Assembly: GCA_032622095.1 (NCBI GenBank)
Contig: CP136067.1
Span: 77,836,705 to 77,900,704, forward strand
Reading direction: 5' to 3'
DNA: 64,000 bases
Source: Siphonodentalium dalli
Lineage: Eukaryota > Mollusca > Scaphopoda > Gadilida > Siphonodentaliidae
In this document: positions 11,184 to 23,959 of the stretch, piece by piece
Layout: each line of letters begins with the position of its first letter
Position numbering within the stretch: the stretch's first letter is position 1
Translations under genes and position numbers: made by a program
The notes under the pieces: generated by a model
The model's database searches: none
Seen by the model: only the letters and a program-made list of their open reading frames with translations
Told to the model about the DNA's origin: nothing

Positions 11184-14100
11184 CAGATTTACGATATTCT
11201 GAGTATATAACATTATCGTGGAACAATTTTGAGGCGGAAGACATGCAGAAAGCTTCTGGGGAAGATCGTTATATGTTCAAACTATTCACATGGTATCCGC
11301 AGATTTCACATCGATTGGATACTGCATTTATTGTATTTGGGGGGGGGGGCTAATATATGTGGCATGTCCATGGTTCTTTCTGTGGGCGGCACATGCGCTA
11401 CATATATATGACTTTGTTTCCCTCTTATCTTCTTCTGCTTCTATACTTGGATTGTATTTTGTTGTGATAGGGCAGCCACACAGATGTGATGAGATCCACT
11501 TTGACTGAAACTATATATACATGCGCATCATGCGAGACCGAGGTTCCCATGCACTGAAAAGTGGGAGATGTGGTACTCATACGTGATATAACAATTGTCC
11601 TCCAATTGCATTGTCTGTATACACTCGTATGTGTCATATGTTATTAAATTAAACAAATAAATATATTTAAACTGAAGAGTTGACTCATGGCAATATACGT
11701 GCTTCGTGTGAGAGCATATCTTACTACCCCGACGACATATACGTATGCAATCGGATGAAATTTATGACGTCAAGAGAACAAAAGTATAACTGATAAAACA
11801 TGCAAGCGATATACATGTGTAGCATGGCACATACCGCATCATAGCGCGACTATATATGAAGCAGACATTCCATGTCCCCGCTTACCGTATATGATTTATA
11901 TGACTTCAGATAGAAGAATCTTCACAATCATACATATCAAATTCTTTGGGACATGGTATTCTATCTATATAAACGTTACTCCCATTTCGCTGGTGTCAAT
12001 TGTATCCTGTGCTATCATATATACGAAACTCTTTTGTTGGAAATCCTGACATCATGTCAGTTTGTAGTCTTATATCTAATGAATATTGTATTCAGACCGT
12101 TCGTAACGTTCCTGCATGGCAGACCTTTTTAAGATATACTTGATGTACTGCTTTATTTGTGAGCATATTTAGTAAATTATCTTGCTTATTTATATCACAA
12201 CATTTCAAGAAGCGCATGTGCGACCAATCAGTAATAAAAGTGTAGTATTATACATAACACTATACGTAAATTTGTATTCATGACAAAAGTTTTAGTTATA
12301 AAGCGATCATATATCGTTGATTGTGCGAATGCTTGTTTTCGTGGCACAAAATTGCTAGAAAATATAAATCTAAAACATGGAGAAATCACACGCATCTTCA
12401 CTTTGCATTTCATGATTTGCATCTGTTTTAGTTTTGTTCTCACGTAAGAGCTCGACACACACATGGGTTTCCTGGGATATCGCGGTACGTTGTCAGAGAA
12501 CGTTGAAGATGTGTAAACAACAAAGCTATGAACATGAACTGGCAAACGAATTATACTTACCAACATAAATTATTCAATTCATTCCAGCAATGAAGGTCGT
12601 GGTCATTATTGCAAAAACAATCTTTCAGAAAGATATATATTTTCAAACTATAGCAGTTTCGTTTCATTTCCTTCTGGAAAGGAACATGCACAACACTTTC
12701 CGGTTCGGATAAAAGTTCACAGAAAGAAACCAAAAGTTGAAAATGAAGAACATTTTATTCAAGAATGTACACCATACAATAGCTTAAGGGAAAATTATGA
12801 TTCTAAATTTAATAGCGCGGAGGAAATTTCAACTGAATCTATTTTAAATCCAACAACACATTCGGGTACAAAACATGACTGTGATTTTCGAAAGAAAGTA
12901 GATAAGGACACTATAAACTAATATGAGCTCATTCTTGTCGGATATTAATTATGTATATTTACGTACAGCAATACATGTATATTATAATTGTTATGCTCCA
13001 TATCTATAAATTTGTTTTATTTATTTGTCTATTTGAACACGCAAACATATTTTAACATGGGCTTTTTCCAATAAAGATTGATAATAATATTCAACAACAA
13101 TATAGTTTTATTGATATATAATCACCTAACTGTGATATTAAATTATCTCCCGTTAAATCACAAAAGTGTATGTTCACATTTTCGGAAAATATTATATAAA
13201 CTATAAATTCAAAGAAACGACGTCAATTCTTTAATTGTTTCTTCACGAGAGTATAGTTTTCTTGGAAAGTGGACATTACCGCTCCGGCACATTCATAATC
13301 CAAAGATGAATCAAGATAGATTTCGCGTTGCCGGCTGCATATAAGTATCCTTGTGTTTCAAAATATAAACTTTAAGTGATTTAGATTTTTCTTGTCCGAT
13401 CCTTTACCTGCATGGCCAATGCAGAACAGAAGCAAACGAACACAAAGCACGAATTAACTCAATAAGAACACCAGACCAAAATGTTAAAATAAATGAAGTT
13501 ATTTGTTGCCCAAAACATGCTCACTTAATTCAAACGATTATATGCATGCGAACAAAGAAATTTAACCAAAACCATTGACATTATAGAACTAATGCATGAG
13601 AGAGAGATAAACCTTCATTTTACAATTTCAATATATACATTTAGTACATTCTTCAAAAATTTAAATACTCCAGATATATGTAATATATATATTCATATCA
13701 AGCTACAGTTGCCATTTTGGAAAGAAATTGAACAGCCTTTCGAATGAAACACTATATTGAAATCTATAATTTATATTACACCATAGTGTCAGAATTGTGA
13801 TTACGTTTCCCGTAACACATGTCGTGGTAGTGACTTTTTCGACTCGAACAAGGGGGGGGGGGGGGCGAGTTCTTTAAAAAATAAAATAATTTCCACGACC
13901 CGAACACCCACCAAACCCCATGCACCCTCTGCGCAATTTAAAAAAAAAAGGTTTCCAGGCAAATAAATCAGAATAATATAAAAATATAAAACAAAATTAT
14001 ATCAGCCTGGTTCTTTCCAGCAATTACTATTTAGCATATACCAACATATTAATACAACGCAAAACCTGATTGATAATATAAAGATATGCCTTTATGTATA

Positions 14101-15329
14101 TGGATTTCATCTTCTAAAGGCCATGCAATAACATTCACCTCACAATTCTAATGGTGTATTTGCACATACACTGTTCAAGTTTGTTGGCCGGTACACTATA
14201 CAGATGACATCCTAATGAACTGGGCAATATTTACAAATATTTTGTTATAATTTTATATTGTTGACATGAGGATGTCACATTTTGTCTTTAAAAATGGGTT
14301 TATGTGTTATGTATGTAGCCATGTATAGGACTGCTGGTGCATGCTTATTGACTTGAATATCGACTAGCAAAAATACTGAGAAAAAGGAACTTGTGTCACC
14401 ATGCCCGAGATAACCATTGTTTAAAAGGTTTTGTGATGGCCATATATGTGTTGACAGTTTTATTTTGTTTCTATTTCCAAACTTCATTGAAATACTGAAC
14501 ACATTAAGTTATCATAAAACATGTATTGAATAACTGAACTCGTGATAACGACTGAGTTCTGTGAAATACTGGTTAATTTGTTTGACAAATGTTAAAACAC
14601 ATTTTAACGCTTTCCAGTGACGAGAAACTTTTATTCCGAATGCAAATGTAGCATATCATTCAAATATGCCCAAAAAAACTTCACAGAAATCCAGTGGAAA
14701 TGCACAGTGACCATCTGGGATCCAACTTCAAGTTGATAGCGGGTTAATTAGCTCGCCTGTGCGTGTTACAACAGCTAAGTAAAAAAATGCCCGTGGATTT
14801 GGACGAATAACGTTTTAGAGAAAACACAGTGTGCATGGTTGGTTATTTGAATAAGCAAGGCAGTTCAAATGTATGCTATACATATGTACAATAACTATAG
14901 TCATGGAGCATTAGATTGTAATGTAACGAAAACAGCCATAAAATGTCAGTTTGCTTACATGCGTACTTTATATTATCGATACAAGAGTGCTCAATTTCCC
15001 TGTAGCCTCGTTTTTTTCCGGAAGTTGGATCTATATATAGGGTGTTCAATACCTGTTCCTTTCAAATGAACTAATACGAATTGTTGCTTGAAGTAGCTTG
15101 AAAAACATCCAACGCAATAGCCACACATCTGGGCTGCATATACCGGCATATAATATAATCATGAGTGTATCACCTGGTGATGTACATATTGTTCTATATA
15201 GTCACTAATATGGACTTATAATACTCATAAATTATGCAACGCGTAAGCACAGTATACCAGAGATACTTTATAGTATCTCTGACAGTACACAAGTAAGTGA
15301 TATAATTCAACTATCTTAATGTTTCCTAA
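11184..15329. other. Intergenic, no gene recognised
   Basis: Long AT-rich stretch with short frames only. Noted inside: a G-run at about 11339-11349, a longer G-run at about 13852-13865 followed by C-rich CACCCACC sequence that resembles one end of the G-run elements, and a small hairpin near 15248-15290 (CCAGAGATAC paired with GTATCTCTG). The 112-codon frame on the minus strand at 12228-12566 has no recognisable motif. Confidence 0.45.
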
Positions 15330-15333
15330 TTAA

Positions 15334-15827
15334 AGGCACGCGAGGCCTTAGTTGTCGAAAATATTCATATTTGTTCCAATCACCGTAAACAGAAAAACAT
15401 TAAAACACATACAGTTTCGTTCATATATACCATGACCATCGCGTAAGCAGCATGTTATCATAAAGATTTACTATATTTTACCTAAGCAAGAGCCTGATTG
15501 TGTTACAGAAGACAGCACAATGCTGCTGGCTAATCACACACAAATGGCATAAACGCTCTTTATTCGTTCCATATCAGGAATTCACCAACAAAGAACGCTC
15601 TTTATGTTTACCATCATAATATAAACAAACACCAGAAAAGTAACTTTTTATGGTTTTGTTTACATAACAATGGTCAAAGATATGACAATAACATACTGTT
15701 TATGCGATATTTCTTATTTGTATACGGACAAAGTCTGTCTACATTTTGTTGTTCTTTCTGTTTGTGGCGGTTTTTGACGGGCGGAAATATTTTCACAGGA
15801 TACCCACCGCCAAGGCCAACCGTACCT
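15334..15827 (+). mobile_element. 0.49-kb TTAA-flanked MITE, copy 1
   Basis: Flanked by TTAA (15330-15333 and 15828-15831). Ends are AGGCACGCGAGGCCTTA on the left and, inverted, AGGTACGGTTGGCCTTG on the right. Internal marks are AAACGCTCTTTATT near 15552, CCATATCAGGA, GAACGCTCTTTATG near 15594, and GGACAAAGTCTGTCTACATT. Copies of nearly the same length lie at 48669-49161 and 61875-62367. No coding frame is conserved across the copies. The TTAA target suggests mobilisation by a piggyBac-like or other TTAA-specific transposase encoded elsewhere. Confidence 0.9.
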
Positions 15828-16038
15828 TTAATCTTTGATAAATACGTTGATTTGAAAAAACTTTGCATCACACATTTATTCCGACCTCGAACCAGTCACC
15901 CACCCCTCCCTGTGTCTGGACTTTTTCCGCAGACCCCGATTCGAAGGTTCAGATCGTCAATCGATTGAACCTGATATATAGGCAACATATCCTCGTGAGA
16001 ATAGGTTGATATTCACATATCGGTTCGTGTTGGACTTA

Positions 16039-16195
16039 TTTGATTCTGAAATATGATCACAGTGAGCTAGTTTATATCCGTTATTCCGTTGAATGGCGCG
16101 GGCCGCAGTGAGAACACATTATAAAAAGCGCGAATCTGGTAAGTCGTGTCGATAAAATATGGGCTTATTTCGTCTGGAAATAGTCCCATATTGGA
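16039..16195 (+). repeat. ATGGCGCGGGCC repeat family, copy 2
   Basis: TTGATTCTGAAAT, then GTTGAATGGCGCGGGCCGCA, GAGAACACATTAT, ATCTGGTAAGTCGTG, GGGCTTATTT and GGAAATAGTCCCATAT. This order matches 4516-4605 in its first half and the complement of 35175-35345 in its second half. Confidence 0.7.
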
Positions 16196-16384
16196 CGGTT
16201 ATAACCCGGATTTTAGCTCCATATAGAGCGTATATTGAGGTTAAAATACACCTAATAATATTAACTTTTTTTTAACCCCCGGTATCGAAATAGGACGATA
16301 TATAACTACTTGGACAAACTTTCTACTGGCATTATGTCACAGAAAGACGCACATAAAGCCACCAAAATACACATAATATTATTC

Positions 16385-16780
16385 GCTTTTGAAATCTTCT
16401 CAGTATCGAAATAGGTCGATAAATATCAGAACTACCTTTCTACGAGCATTATGTAACCAAAAAAGACACATTGAAGTAATACAAAAAATATAACCGAATA
16501 CGGTGTTTGGGTCCCAAACATAAAACGGCCATTTGCGCGACATGGAAAAGAAAAGAGCATTCCGTGGTAGTCTATTCCTGATATGGTAGCAATAAAGAGC
16601 GTTTATCTGACTACTGGCGAAAAGTTGAAAACGGCTGAAAAATTGCTGTGACTTTGGCAAGTGTTTTTCATAGCACATGAAGCCGGTATATCAATAGTTG
16701 TTTATTTGTCGACTTGTCACATCCGCCGCTCCAATTGCGTATAGGAAAAACATTTGGAGGCTCGAATGTCCATTTAAGTC
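16385..16780. repeat. CAGTATCGAAATAGG repeat, copy 1
   Basis: About 390 bp shared with 26735-27090. Phrases in order: CAGTATCGAAATAGGTCGAT, CAGAACTACCTTTCT, GAGCATTATGTAAC, ATTTGCGCGAC, CCGTGGTAGTCTATTCCTGA, AATAAAGAGCGTTT, GGCGAAAAGTTGAAAA, ATGAAGCCGGTATATCA. Shorter related phrases precede it near 16280. Non-coding; the embedded AATAAAGAGCGT links it to the dispersed motif. Confidence 0.8.
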
Positions 16781-16844
16781 ACACACAAAATTCATTGAAC
16801 GCGGTAATTGTGTTTCAAACAAACAGCCATGTGCATGGCATGGA

Positions 16845-17065
16845 ACAATAAAGAGCGTTCATTATTATTCTATTCCTGATATGGTATAAATAAAGAGCGT
16901 TTGTTTCACTTCTGTGCGAAAATTTGAAAACGGCTCAATTCAAGTGTTTTTCAGAGCATATGAAGCCGGTATTTCATTAGTTTGTGTATTTGTCAACCTA
17001 TCGTACGCTTCCTGATAAATTACGTGGACAAAATTTGGAAGCTCGAATAAGCCATGTCCGTTTGA
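16845..17065. repeat. Diverged second unit of the CAGTATCGAAATAGG repeat
   Basis: Repeats the second half of 16385-16780: AATAAAGAGCGTTC, TATTCCTGATATGG, AATAAAGAGCGTTT about 42 bp later, GCGAAAATTTGAAAACGGCT, AGTGTTTTTCAGAGCATATG, AAGCCGGTATTTCA. The two AATAAAGAGCGT copies form a motif pair. Probably an internal duplication of the same element. Confidence 0.7.
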
Positions 17066-17079
17066 AACAATATCAATTT

Positions 17080-17885
17080 CAAACTATAAATTAGAAGCAA
17101 CAAATCATTATCCCTTATAACAAATGTATGCTATATATAGTACAATAACAACAACTCTTTACCCTAACAATGTGAGAGCTATGCTCGAATAATGAACACA
17201 AGTGGTTTTAAAGAAAACTACATTTTCATGTATAGGTCGATACAGTTTCACAGGAAATATTTTCAATACACACACTCCATTATCTAGACAATGAATCCAA
17301 CTAGGGTATGCGATCAGTCTGCCATCTGAAATTATGACTCTCGAGAAAATAAATAAAACTTTTTTCATTGCATATTTTAGTTTTTTTGGCAGCCATTTGC
17401 AGAACTATTTTTTTATCACCATAAAACTACATAATGTCTGAAAAGATGAATCAGTATTGAGTATTTATGTCTGCCAGATTATTCAAAACGTGGTTGAATG
17501 ATATTTATGTTATTTTATGTTGTTTTAGTTGGTCCTTTACTCGATACAAAAGTAGTCCTGCAAATGGCTGCCAAATAACTAAACTATACGCAAAGAAAAC
17601 TGTTTTATTTATTTTCTCGCAGACAGTCATGATTTCAGATGGTAGACTGATCGCATACCCTAGTTTAGATAATGCAGTGTGTTTTTTTAAAAATATTCCT
17701 GTCAACTGTCTATCCACCTACATGAAAAAATGGTTGTTGTTTTTTTAAAACCACTTTTTTTCTTAATTCGAACATATCTCTCATATTGTGAGGGTAAACA
17801 CGTGTTGTTATAATAATATAGCATACATCGGTTATTAAGGGATAATGATTTTTCCCATTAAATTGATTGTTTGAAATTGAGATTT
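17080..17885. mobile_element. Large foldback (palindromic) element, copy 2
   Basis: Second copy of the element at 640-1375, with both arms recognisable: AAATCATTATCCCTTATAAC, CTCGAGAAAATAAATAAAAC and GGCAGCCATTTGCAGAACTA on the left; AGTCCTGCAAATGGCTGCC, TTTATTTTCTCGCAGACAGT and GGGATAATGATTTTTCCC on the right. Arms are about 330-350 bp with a centre near 17420-17540. Differences between the two copies are spread evenly, which suggests two old insertions rather than a recent duplication. Confidence 0.75.
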
Positions 17886-17964
17886 TGAGAATAATTCCAA
17901 TGAGCTTCGCTCATTAAAACATTAAAATAAGCACGCAACGCAAATAAGCCCGTTGTGTGCTTAT

Positions 17965-18735
17965 TATACCCCCCGCAACGAAGTTAGGGGGGGTATACTG
18001 GAGTCAGCTTGTCCGTCCGTCCGTCCGTCGTCCGTCGTCCGTCCGTCGTCCGTCCGTGGACACAAATTTGTCCGGAGTTTTTCTCAGTCGTTTTTGTATC
18101 AATTTCCGTGAAACTTGGCACAGACATCAACCACCATGGGAACCTGTGCACCTGCTATTATGACGTTTGTCCGACTTTTTTTGGTGGAGTTATCCCCCCT
18201 TTTTCGACTTAGAAAATTTTCGCAACATGTATACTTTTGTCCGAGCTTTTATTCTTACATTTTTCGGTCAATTTGTTTAAAACGTGGCACAGATATTTAG
18301 TACCATGGGAACTTGTGCACCTGCGATTATGACGTCTGTCCGACATTTTTTGGTGGAGTTATCCACCTTTTTCGACTTAGAATTTTTTTTGCAACATGCA
18401 TAATTTTGTCCGAGCTTTTATTCCTACATTTTTAGGTCAATGTTTTTTAATCTTGGCACTGATATTTAGTACCATGGGAACCTGTGCACCTGCGATTATG
18501 ACGTCTGTCCGACATTTTTTGTGTGGAGTTATTCCCTTTTTTCGACTTAGAATTTTTTTCGCAACATACATAATTTTGTCCAAGCTTTTATTCCTACATT
18601 TTTCGGTCAATAGGTATAAGATTAGGGTTATGGTTGTACACCTGCAATGGGAACTGTTATTTTATTATTTAACTAAATGTTTACTGACATGTGAAACATC
18701 TTAGTATTTTAAAAACAGGGGGTATCCGTAGTCCC
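17965..18735 (+). repeat. Repeat with GGGGGGTATACTGG start and about 169-bp tandem modules
   Basis: A hairpin at 17965-17997 (TATACCCCCC paired with GGGGGGGTATA) leads into GTCCGTCC tracts and then three modules spaced 170 and 169 bp apart, marked by ACCATGGGAAC at about 18132, 18302 and 18471. Each module carries a CTTGGCAC-type phrase, CACCTGC, ATTATGACG and CATTTTTCGG or a variant. It ends near GGGGGTATCC at about 18720, an inverted echo of the start. Frames across it are spurious. Confidence 0.75.
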
Positions 18736-18739
18736 ATTG

Positions 18740-21700
18740 GGACAGTCACAGGCTGATACAGGCTGATACAGTGCATTATCTATAGTTGAAATAAATTTTT
18801 TCCTAAACAAGTTGATTCTGGGTGATGCCTGTTGTTTACAGCTTTTACCGTACAGCGTAGATCCAAATACGATCCTGAAATAGATCTTAATCCATACGCG
18901 TATAAACAAACCGAAATGAGTGATATATAGCAATAACATAGTGGAGTTGAGAATACTGTTTGAGTCTATTTATAGGCAGATTTAATCTCGACCATGTGAG
19001 GGAAGCCTGACTCTGTCGGTAATGTATATGTGGTCCATTAGACTGACATTAGCCGTCCAGCTATGGCGAATCTGGTTCCAGTTCCCGATCAGCGAGGATT
19101 TTTGATAAACGCAAAGGGAACATAACCCGATTCGTGTATCTGGGCACTTTTGGCAGTTGCTTTCCGGTGGTTTCTACTTGCGGTGGAGTTAATTCCCGAT
19201 GGAATTAAGCATCTGTGTGATCTTTCCTCCATCCATGAAACTGAGAATGTCGTGATATATAGGGCTGATACGACGTTATTTCACAATAAATCAAGTCAAC
19301 TTGATCACGCGACACATTTAAAGACATGTTGTGTGCTTATTTCAGTGAACCAAACTGACATATGAGTACAGGGCTCCATTCCCCCTGAAAGGATGTAGCT
19401 TGCAACCAATATTACCGAAACATACAGCCACGCTGATCGTACAATTTCAGAAAATAAAGTCTGAACTCTGAACAAATGTATATATTTTTTGCCGATAAGC
19501 GAACGGAAATCCTTCTGCCAAATTGAGAATCGCGGTATTTAATGCATATATAAGAATGACGTTGCGTGCTGTGGATTTGTGCATAACATTTTTGAAAATA
19601 ACTGCTTAATTCTGTATTCCTATTCGATCTCCCCAGTGGAGTGTTCCACATCACTATTGACAGACGTCTAAATTGTTAAAAAAAAACATTTAAATTATTT
19701 TTAATTATTTATTATTTGGTACGAAATAGTGTTGAATACGATCAAACACAAACAATTTGAAATCGAATCGGCGAATTTCTGTAAAAAAGCTGACCTATGT
19801 CGTTTGACCAACGTGGTTATGACCTGGATCGCCATAAATACGTCACATGCCTAATTGTTCACCAATAACGCTAGAATGGCTGTCCAAATCCTAAAACACT
19901 ACTTAATTTATGAATGAACAAACGAACCGATTCAATAATCATAGAAACATTATTTGTTCAGCATCAAGGATTGCCCTTATCTTTTGAAGTACGAGCATGT
20001 CGAAAATGTGATTCGATTATTTCTGATCTTACTTTATCAGGTTCAATTTTTCGATTCTTTTGTCCCACTTTTTTCATGTTGTGATAAATGTGCCGTTCAA
20101 ACTTTTCGGTTTGTTGCGCGTTTTTGAAAACGGTCAGTATGTGGTTTGATTTAGTGTTTGATCATTTGGTCTTGCAGCTGCCCTTCGTCCGTGCGTGTCC
20201 CAGAGAGCCTTTGACGTATATAAATAAGCATTATCATTTATGGAGATTTAAATGGGCCGTTTGTGGAAGCGATGAAGGAAATTTACGGTCCCCTGGCAGT
20301 GCTAGACGCGCGCCGGAGCGACGGCAGGAGAATTTATGTGACGTAAATCTTTTAGCGAACAAATTTCTGTGGGTTGTGAACGATACGATGCGCTGTATAA
20401 TCGTTACGTACACATATCTCTTGGTCAAGAACAGTGTCTGAAGTCATCCATCATCAGCGATAGTCTTTGATACCATTCCAGCGCTGATCCCTGGTCAACT
20501 CATCAGTTGAAATGTCCATTCTTACGGCAATTGTTGGTTCCAATAAAATTCTCTCCTATCCAGGAATCAAAGTTTGCATGTATTATATATACCCTCCCAT
20601 TTTACCAAACAGTGAAACTATTTATGAATTTCTTAATGAAACAAAAGTAGATTGGTTAGATTTGTTTCAAATTTGCATAATTATCCTGTTAATATTTTGG
20701 TGCAATGTGTACATTTCCAGACCGCAATTAAATGTTTCACCCATTTGAACGGTACAAGTAAACACCCCTTAAATTGACCACTCTTAAGCTCACTTTCACC
20801 TTGAAAGTATCAGTATATATATATATATGTTACCAACCGGAATATTCTGCACCGTTCAGTTAAGATATTAAGTCGTCTATACCTATTCTATAACAAAATT
20901 GATTCAACTTGCCAATACTATTTGCAAAACAGTATGTGTACTGTAAACATGTTTTACAACTCTATATATGTTGTGCATATTAGAACTATTGAGTTATCAA
21001 AAGCATCCAAAAAAGTACATATGTACTTATAGTTTTGAGGTTTGTTGACACAAAAGAATAAAACCGCATGGAAAATTTGATTTATTATTAAATTCCATCA
21101 AATTACTCATATTAATCGGCTTTATATAATGTGATTAGCGGATTTGTTAATCTGTTTGCGCTGATGCAATTTACGAACAAAACACTCAATTGCAATACAA
21201 ACGTAACATTCCGATGGTGTATGCCATCTATATACGTATATATACATGCATACCACATCATTTGTGCTATTTAATAATATTGAATAAAAATCATGTTTCC
21301 AATTACCCCAATTAGGATACCTGACTCGCTGACATGAAAGGCTTGAATTAATTTATATGTGATTCTGCCTCGCGTTTTGAATCTCGCCCTATATATAAGC
21401 TTCCTTCCCAATATCCCTCTCTTCCACCACTCTCCCACTACCATTACACATTGACATATACGTCTATATTCTGATAACCATAAAGCAGTTTTATCTCCTG
21501 AATAGGGAAATATTGTCATCGCACCATCGAGGAATAACATTGCTATAAAATGCAATCGTGTATAAAATATAGACGTCAGAGACAAATGGTTGATCCAGTT
21601 GTAGCCAACGGACGTGATGTTTTGACGAGTTTATTGCCTACTCTGGACCATGTATTACCAAGCGTGAATAGCGTCAACCCAAAACGCACATTAATGTCTT

Positions 21701-22980
21701 AAGTCGACATTTTGATGACCAATATATTGCGCCTACGGGCGAGATCTTCGTATTTTGTCTGACAAAATATTTTTGACACGAGCCCTGATGATGGGATAAT
21801 TTATCGTCATTTTATTTCGTATTTTGTTGAGAATTATTGCTTGATTTGTATAAAATTAGGCGGATTTATGTTCCTATTATCTAACTGGTTTTGTAGAGTT
21901 TATAGTAATTGGGTGATAACCAATAAATGTTAGTGAAGCTAAGTGTCAAATATTAACGTGGAATCTTGTGAATACTGTTTTACTTTCTCTTGACGAAACA
22001 CGAACAAAATGTGCCTGATACTTATTTGGAATGGTGTAGGTGCTATTATATATCCTTATGAAATTCTTCATTCCATTTATTATAGTTGGTGGTCAGGTAA
22101 ACAATTCTGATATTACAGGTGCATAGAGCGGGTCTGAACCTAAATTTTATTCATACACAAGTGGACATTATGCTGCTTTACACGTTGTCCCTCGATTAAT
22201 ATAAGTAGCCAGTGAGTGGACTGTACCTTTACATTTACAATTGAACCAATATTGATCAAAGTTCAAATTTTCAACTCATAGAAAACCCAACCACATCCCA
22301 TGCATGAGCTTGAATTGTCCATTGGATATCAAGTAATGTATAACTCGCACACTCATATACAGTCCAGAAAAGTGGACATTTTAATCCTGACAAACCCATG
22401 GATAAGAGGTAAACTTTCAAGTCTATAATATTTGCATGTATTGAACAATAACATTGCAATTTCCCAATTCATTTTACCAGCGGGATAATATATAACTTGA
22501 ATTTCATACATTGCATAGAATTATGTGGTCTGATCTCACGAGTAGAAACCTTTGCCTTTTTACGTAAATCTCCATTTAAAAACCTCGTATATTTTTCATT
22601 TGGCATGTTTGTTTTCCATACAAACTGAATTTCTGAGATGGAATTTGCAGTGGTATACGCTAACAAGATCCTCTCCTGTCATCATATACAATGAACCGCG
22701 CGTACTTCTGTTGCTTTTTGTGTTTGTACTAAACGTGCCAACTGAATAATTTAGTTAATGGAAAACGGAACACACACGCTGCCTTGCTTCTTTTCGCATT
22801 GAGTGTACTTTGGCGATGGTAACTCGTTCAACAATTGCAATGGTGGGAATCAACTTAAAGCGTATATGCATATATTCTGTAAATGGTCCGTGCGTTGTGG
22901 AAGGTAAATGGTATAGAGTTAATAAATTCCACATATATAGCTATATTTGAATGAACAAAACAACGCAGCACGCATTTTGT
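18740..22980. other. Intergenic, no gene recognised
   Basis: The longest frames are 117 codons at 20088-20441 on the plus strand and 104 codons at 21271-21585 on the minus strand. Neither shows a known motif. A short AT microsatellite lies at about 20816-20828. No repeat shared with other parts of the window was recognised. Confidence 0.45.
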
Positions 22981-22988
22981 CAGTCATA

Positions 22989-23529
22989 CATGGGGGGGGG
23001 GGGGGGGTGAAAAAACTATTTCCGGCACGTATGCCGGGGTGGGTGGGTGGTCACCAACAAGCAATTTTTTCCGCAACTACAAAAAAAAATTCCTGCTTGT
23101 TTTTGTTAGTGTTTTGGCAATGAGTTGGGCTTCAAAACCTCTTTGAATGAGAGAAATAATGTAATTCTAACTGGTAAACTGACTGCAGGCAGTTATCGTG
23201 TTGTATTTTGAAATCCAAGATGGCCGCTGGCAGCCATGTTTTTTTGGCCGAATGACCTCAAAATGACTCATTCCTATTTACATGTCCATGTTAACATCCA
23301 TGATAAATAGTATGCACAGAAATTCATATACAGCTGTTTACAGTGAATTTCCCCCCGCAAATCTCTGTTTTTGTGTTAAAGGGGGGGGGGGTGGGTGTCA
23401 ATAAATGGTAGAAAAAACTGCAGAAAACGGAACAAAATTTGGTGGTGGGGGTGGGTGGGTACAAAAAATGATCGAAAGGGAAAAAATGCCATACGTGCCT
23501 GAAATTTTGTTCCGACCCCCCCCCCCCTG
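22989..23529. mobile_element. DNA element with G-run/C-run ends, copy 2
   Basis: A G-run starts at about 22992 and a C-run ends at about 23527. The flanks share AGTCATACATG (22982-22992 and 23530-23540), which includes a probable target duplication of 7 bp or more. Inside the left end: CGGCACGTATGCCGGGGTGG. Inside the right end, inverted: CATACGTGCCTGAAATTTTG and GACCCCCC. This is the arrangement of the element at 1838-3228. A second internal G-run with GTGGGTGTCAA lies near 23381. No transposase frame. Confidence 0.65.
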
Positions 23530-23664
23530 AGTCATACATGATTTCTGATTCCAGTGGGCAATGTACGTGATACAAAAGGATAGTACGTATACTGCAAAAA
23601 TATACGTGGTTTTAAAAATAAACAAAATTGGTTTTGAACTTTGTCCCATATATGTAAACAAATT

Positions 23665-23945
23665 ATGTTTGGATCAAAACCAAATACCAACTATCAATTG
23701 GTTCTGATCAAAACCTAAACTGGTTTTTAACAGATCCCATATATATGAAACCAATTTTGGATCAGAACCAAATGGTATGAATATTTGGTTGTGATCAAAA
23801 CCAAAGCTTGTTTTGAACTTTTGTCCGGAATATGGAACCAATTTTGGTTTTGATCAAAACCAAATACATTGATTATTTGGTTTTGATCAAAACCTAAATT
23901 GGTTACATATATTGGCAAAAGTTGGTTTTGATAAAAACCAATTTT
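23665..23945. repeat. Cluster of TGATCA-centred palindromes
   Basis: At least seven versions of TTGGTTTTGATCAAAACCAA lie within 280 bp, the perfect 20-mer at 23844-23863. Others are near 23670, 23700, 23757, 23786, 23877 and 23918 with one to three changes. Spacing is irregular (about 30-60 bp), so this is not a simple tandem repeat. Any frame through it gives FDQNQ-like peptide repeats, which is a by-product. Confidence 0.85.
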
Positions 23946-23959
23946 TTTTGTATCAAAAA

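Noticed and set aside
20088-20441. 117-codon plus-strand frame
   Set aside because: No recognisable domain, an overlapping antisense frame, and no splice or promoter context. Consistent with chance.
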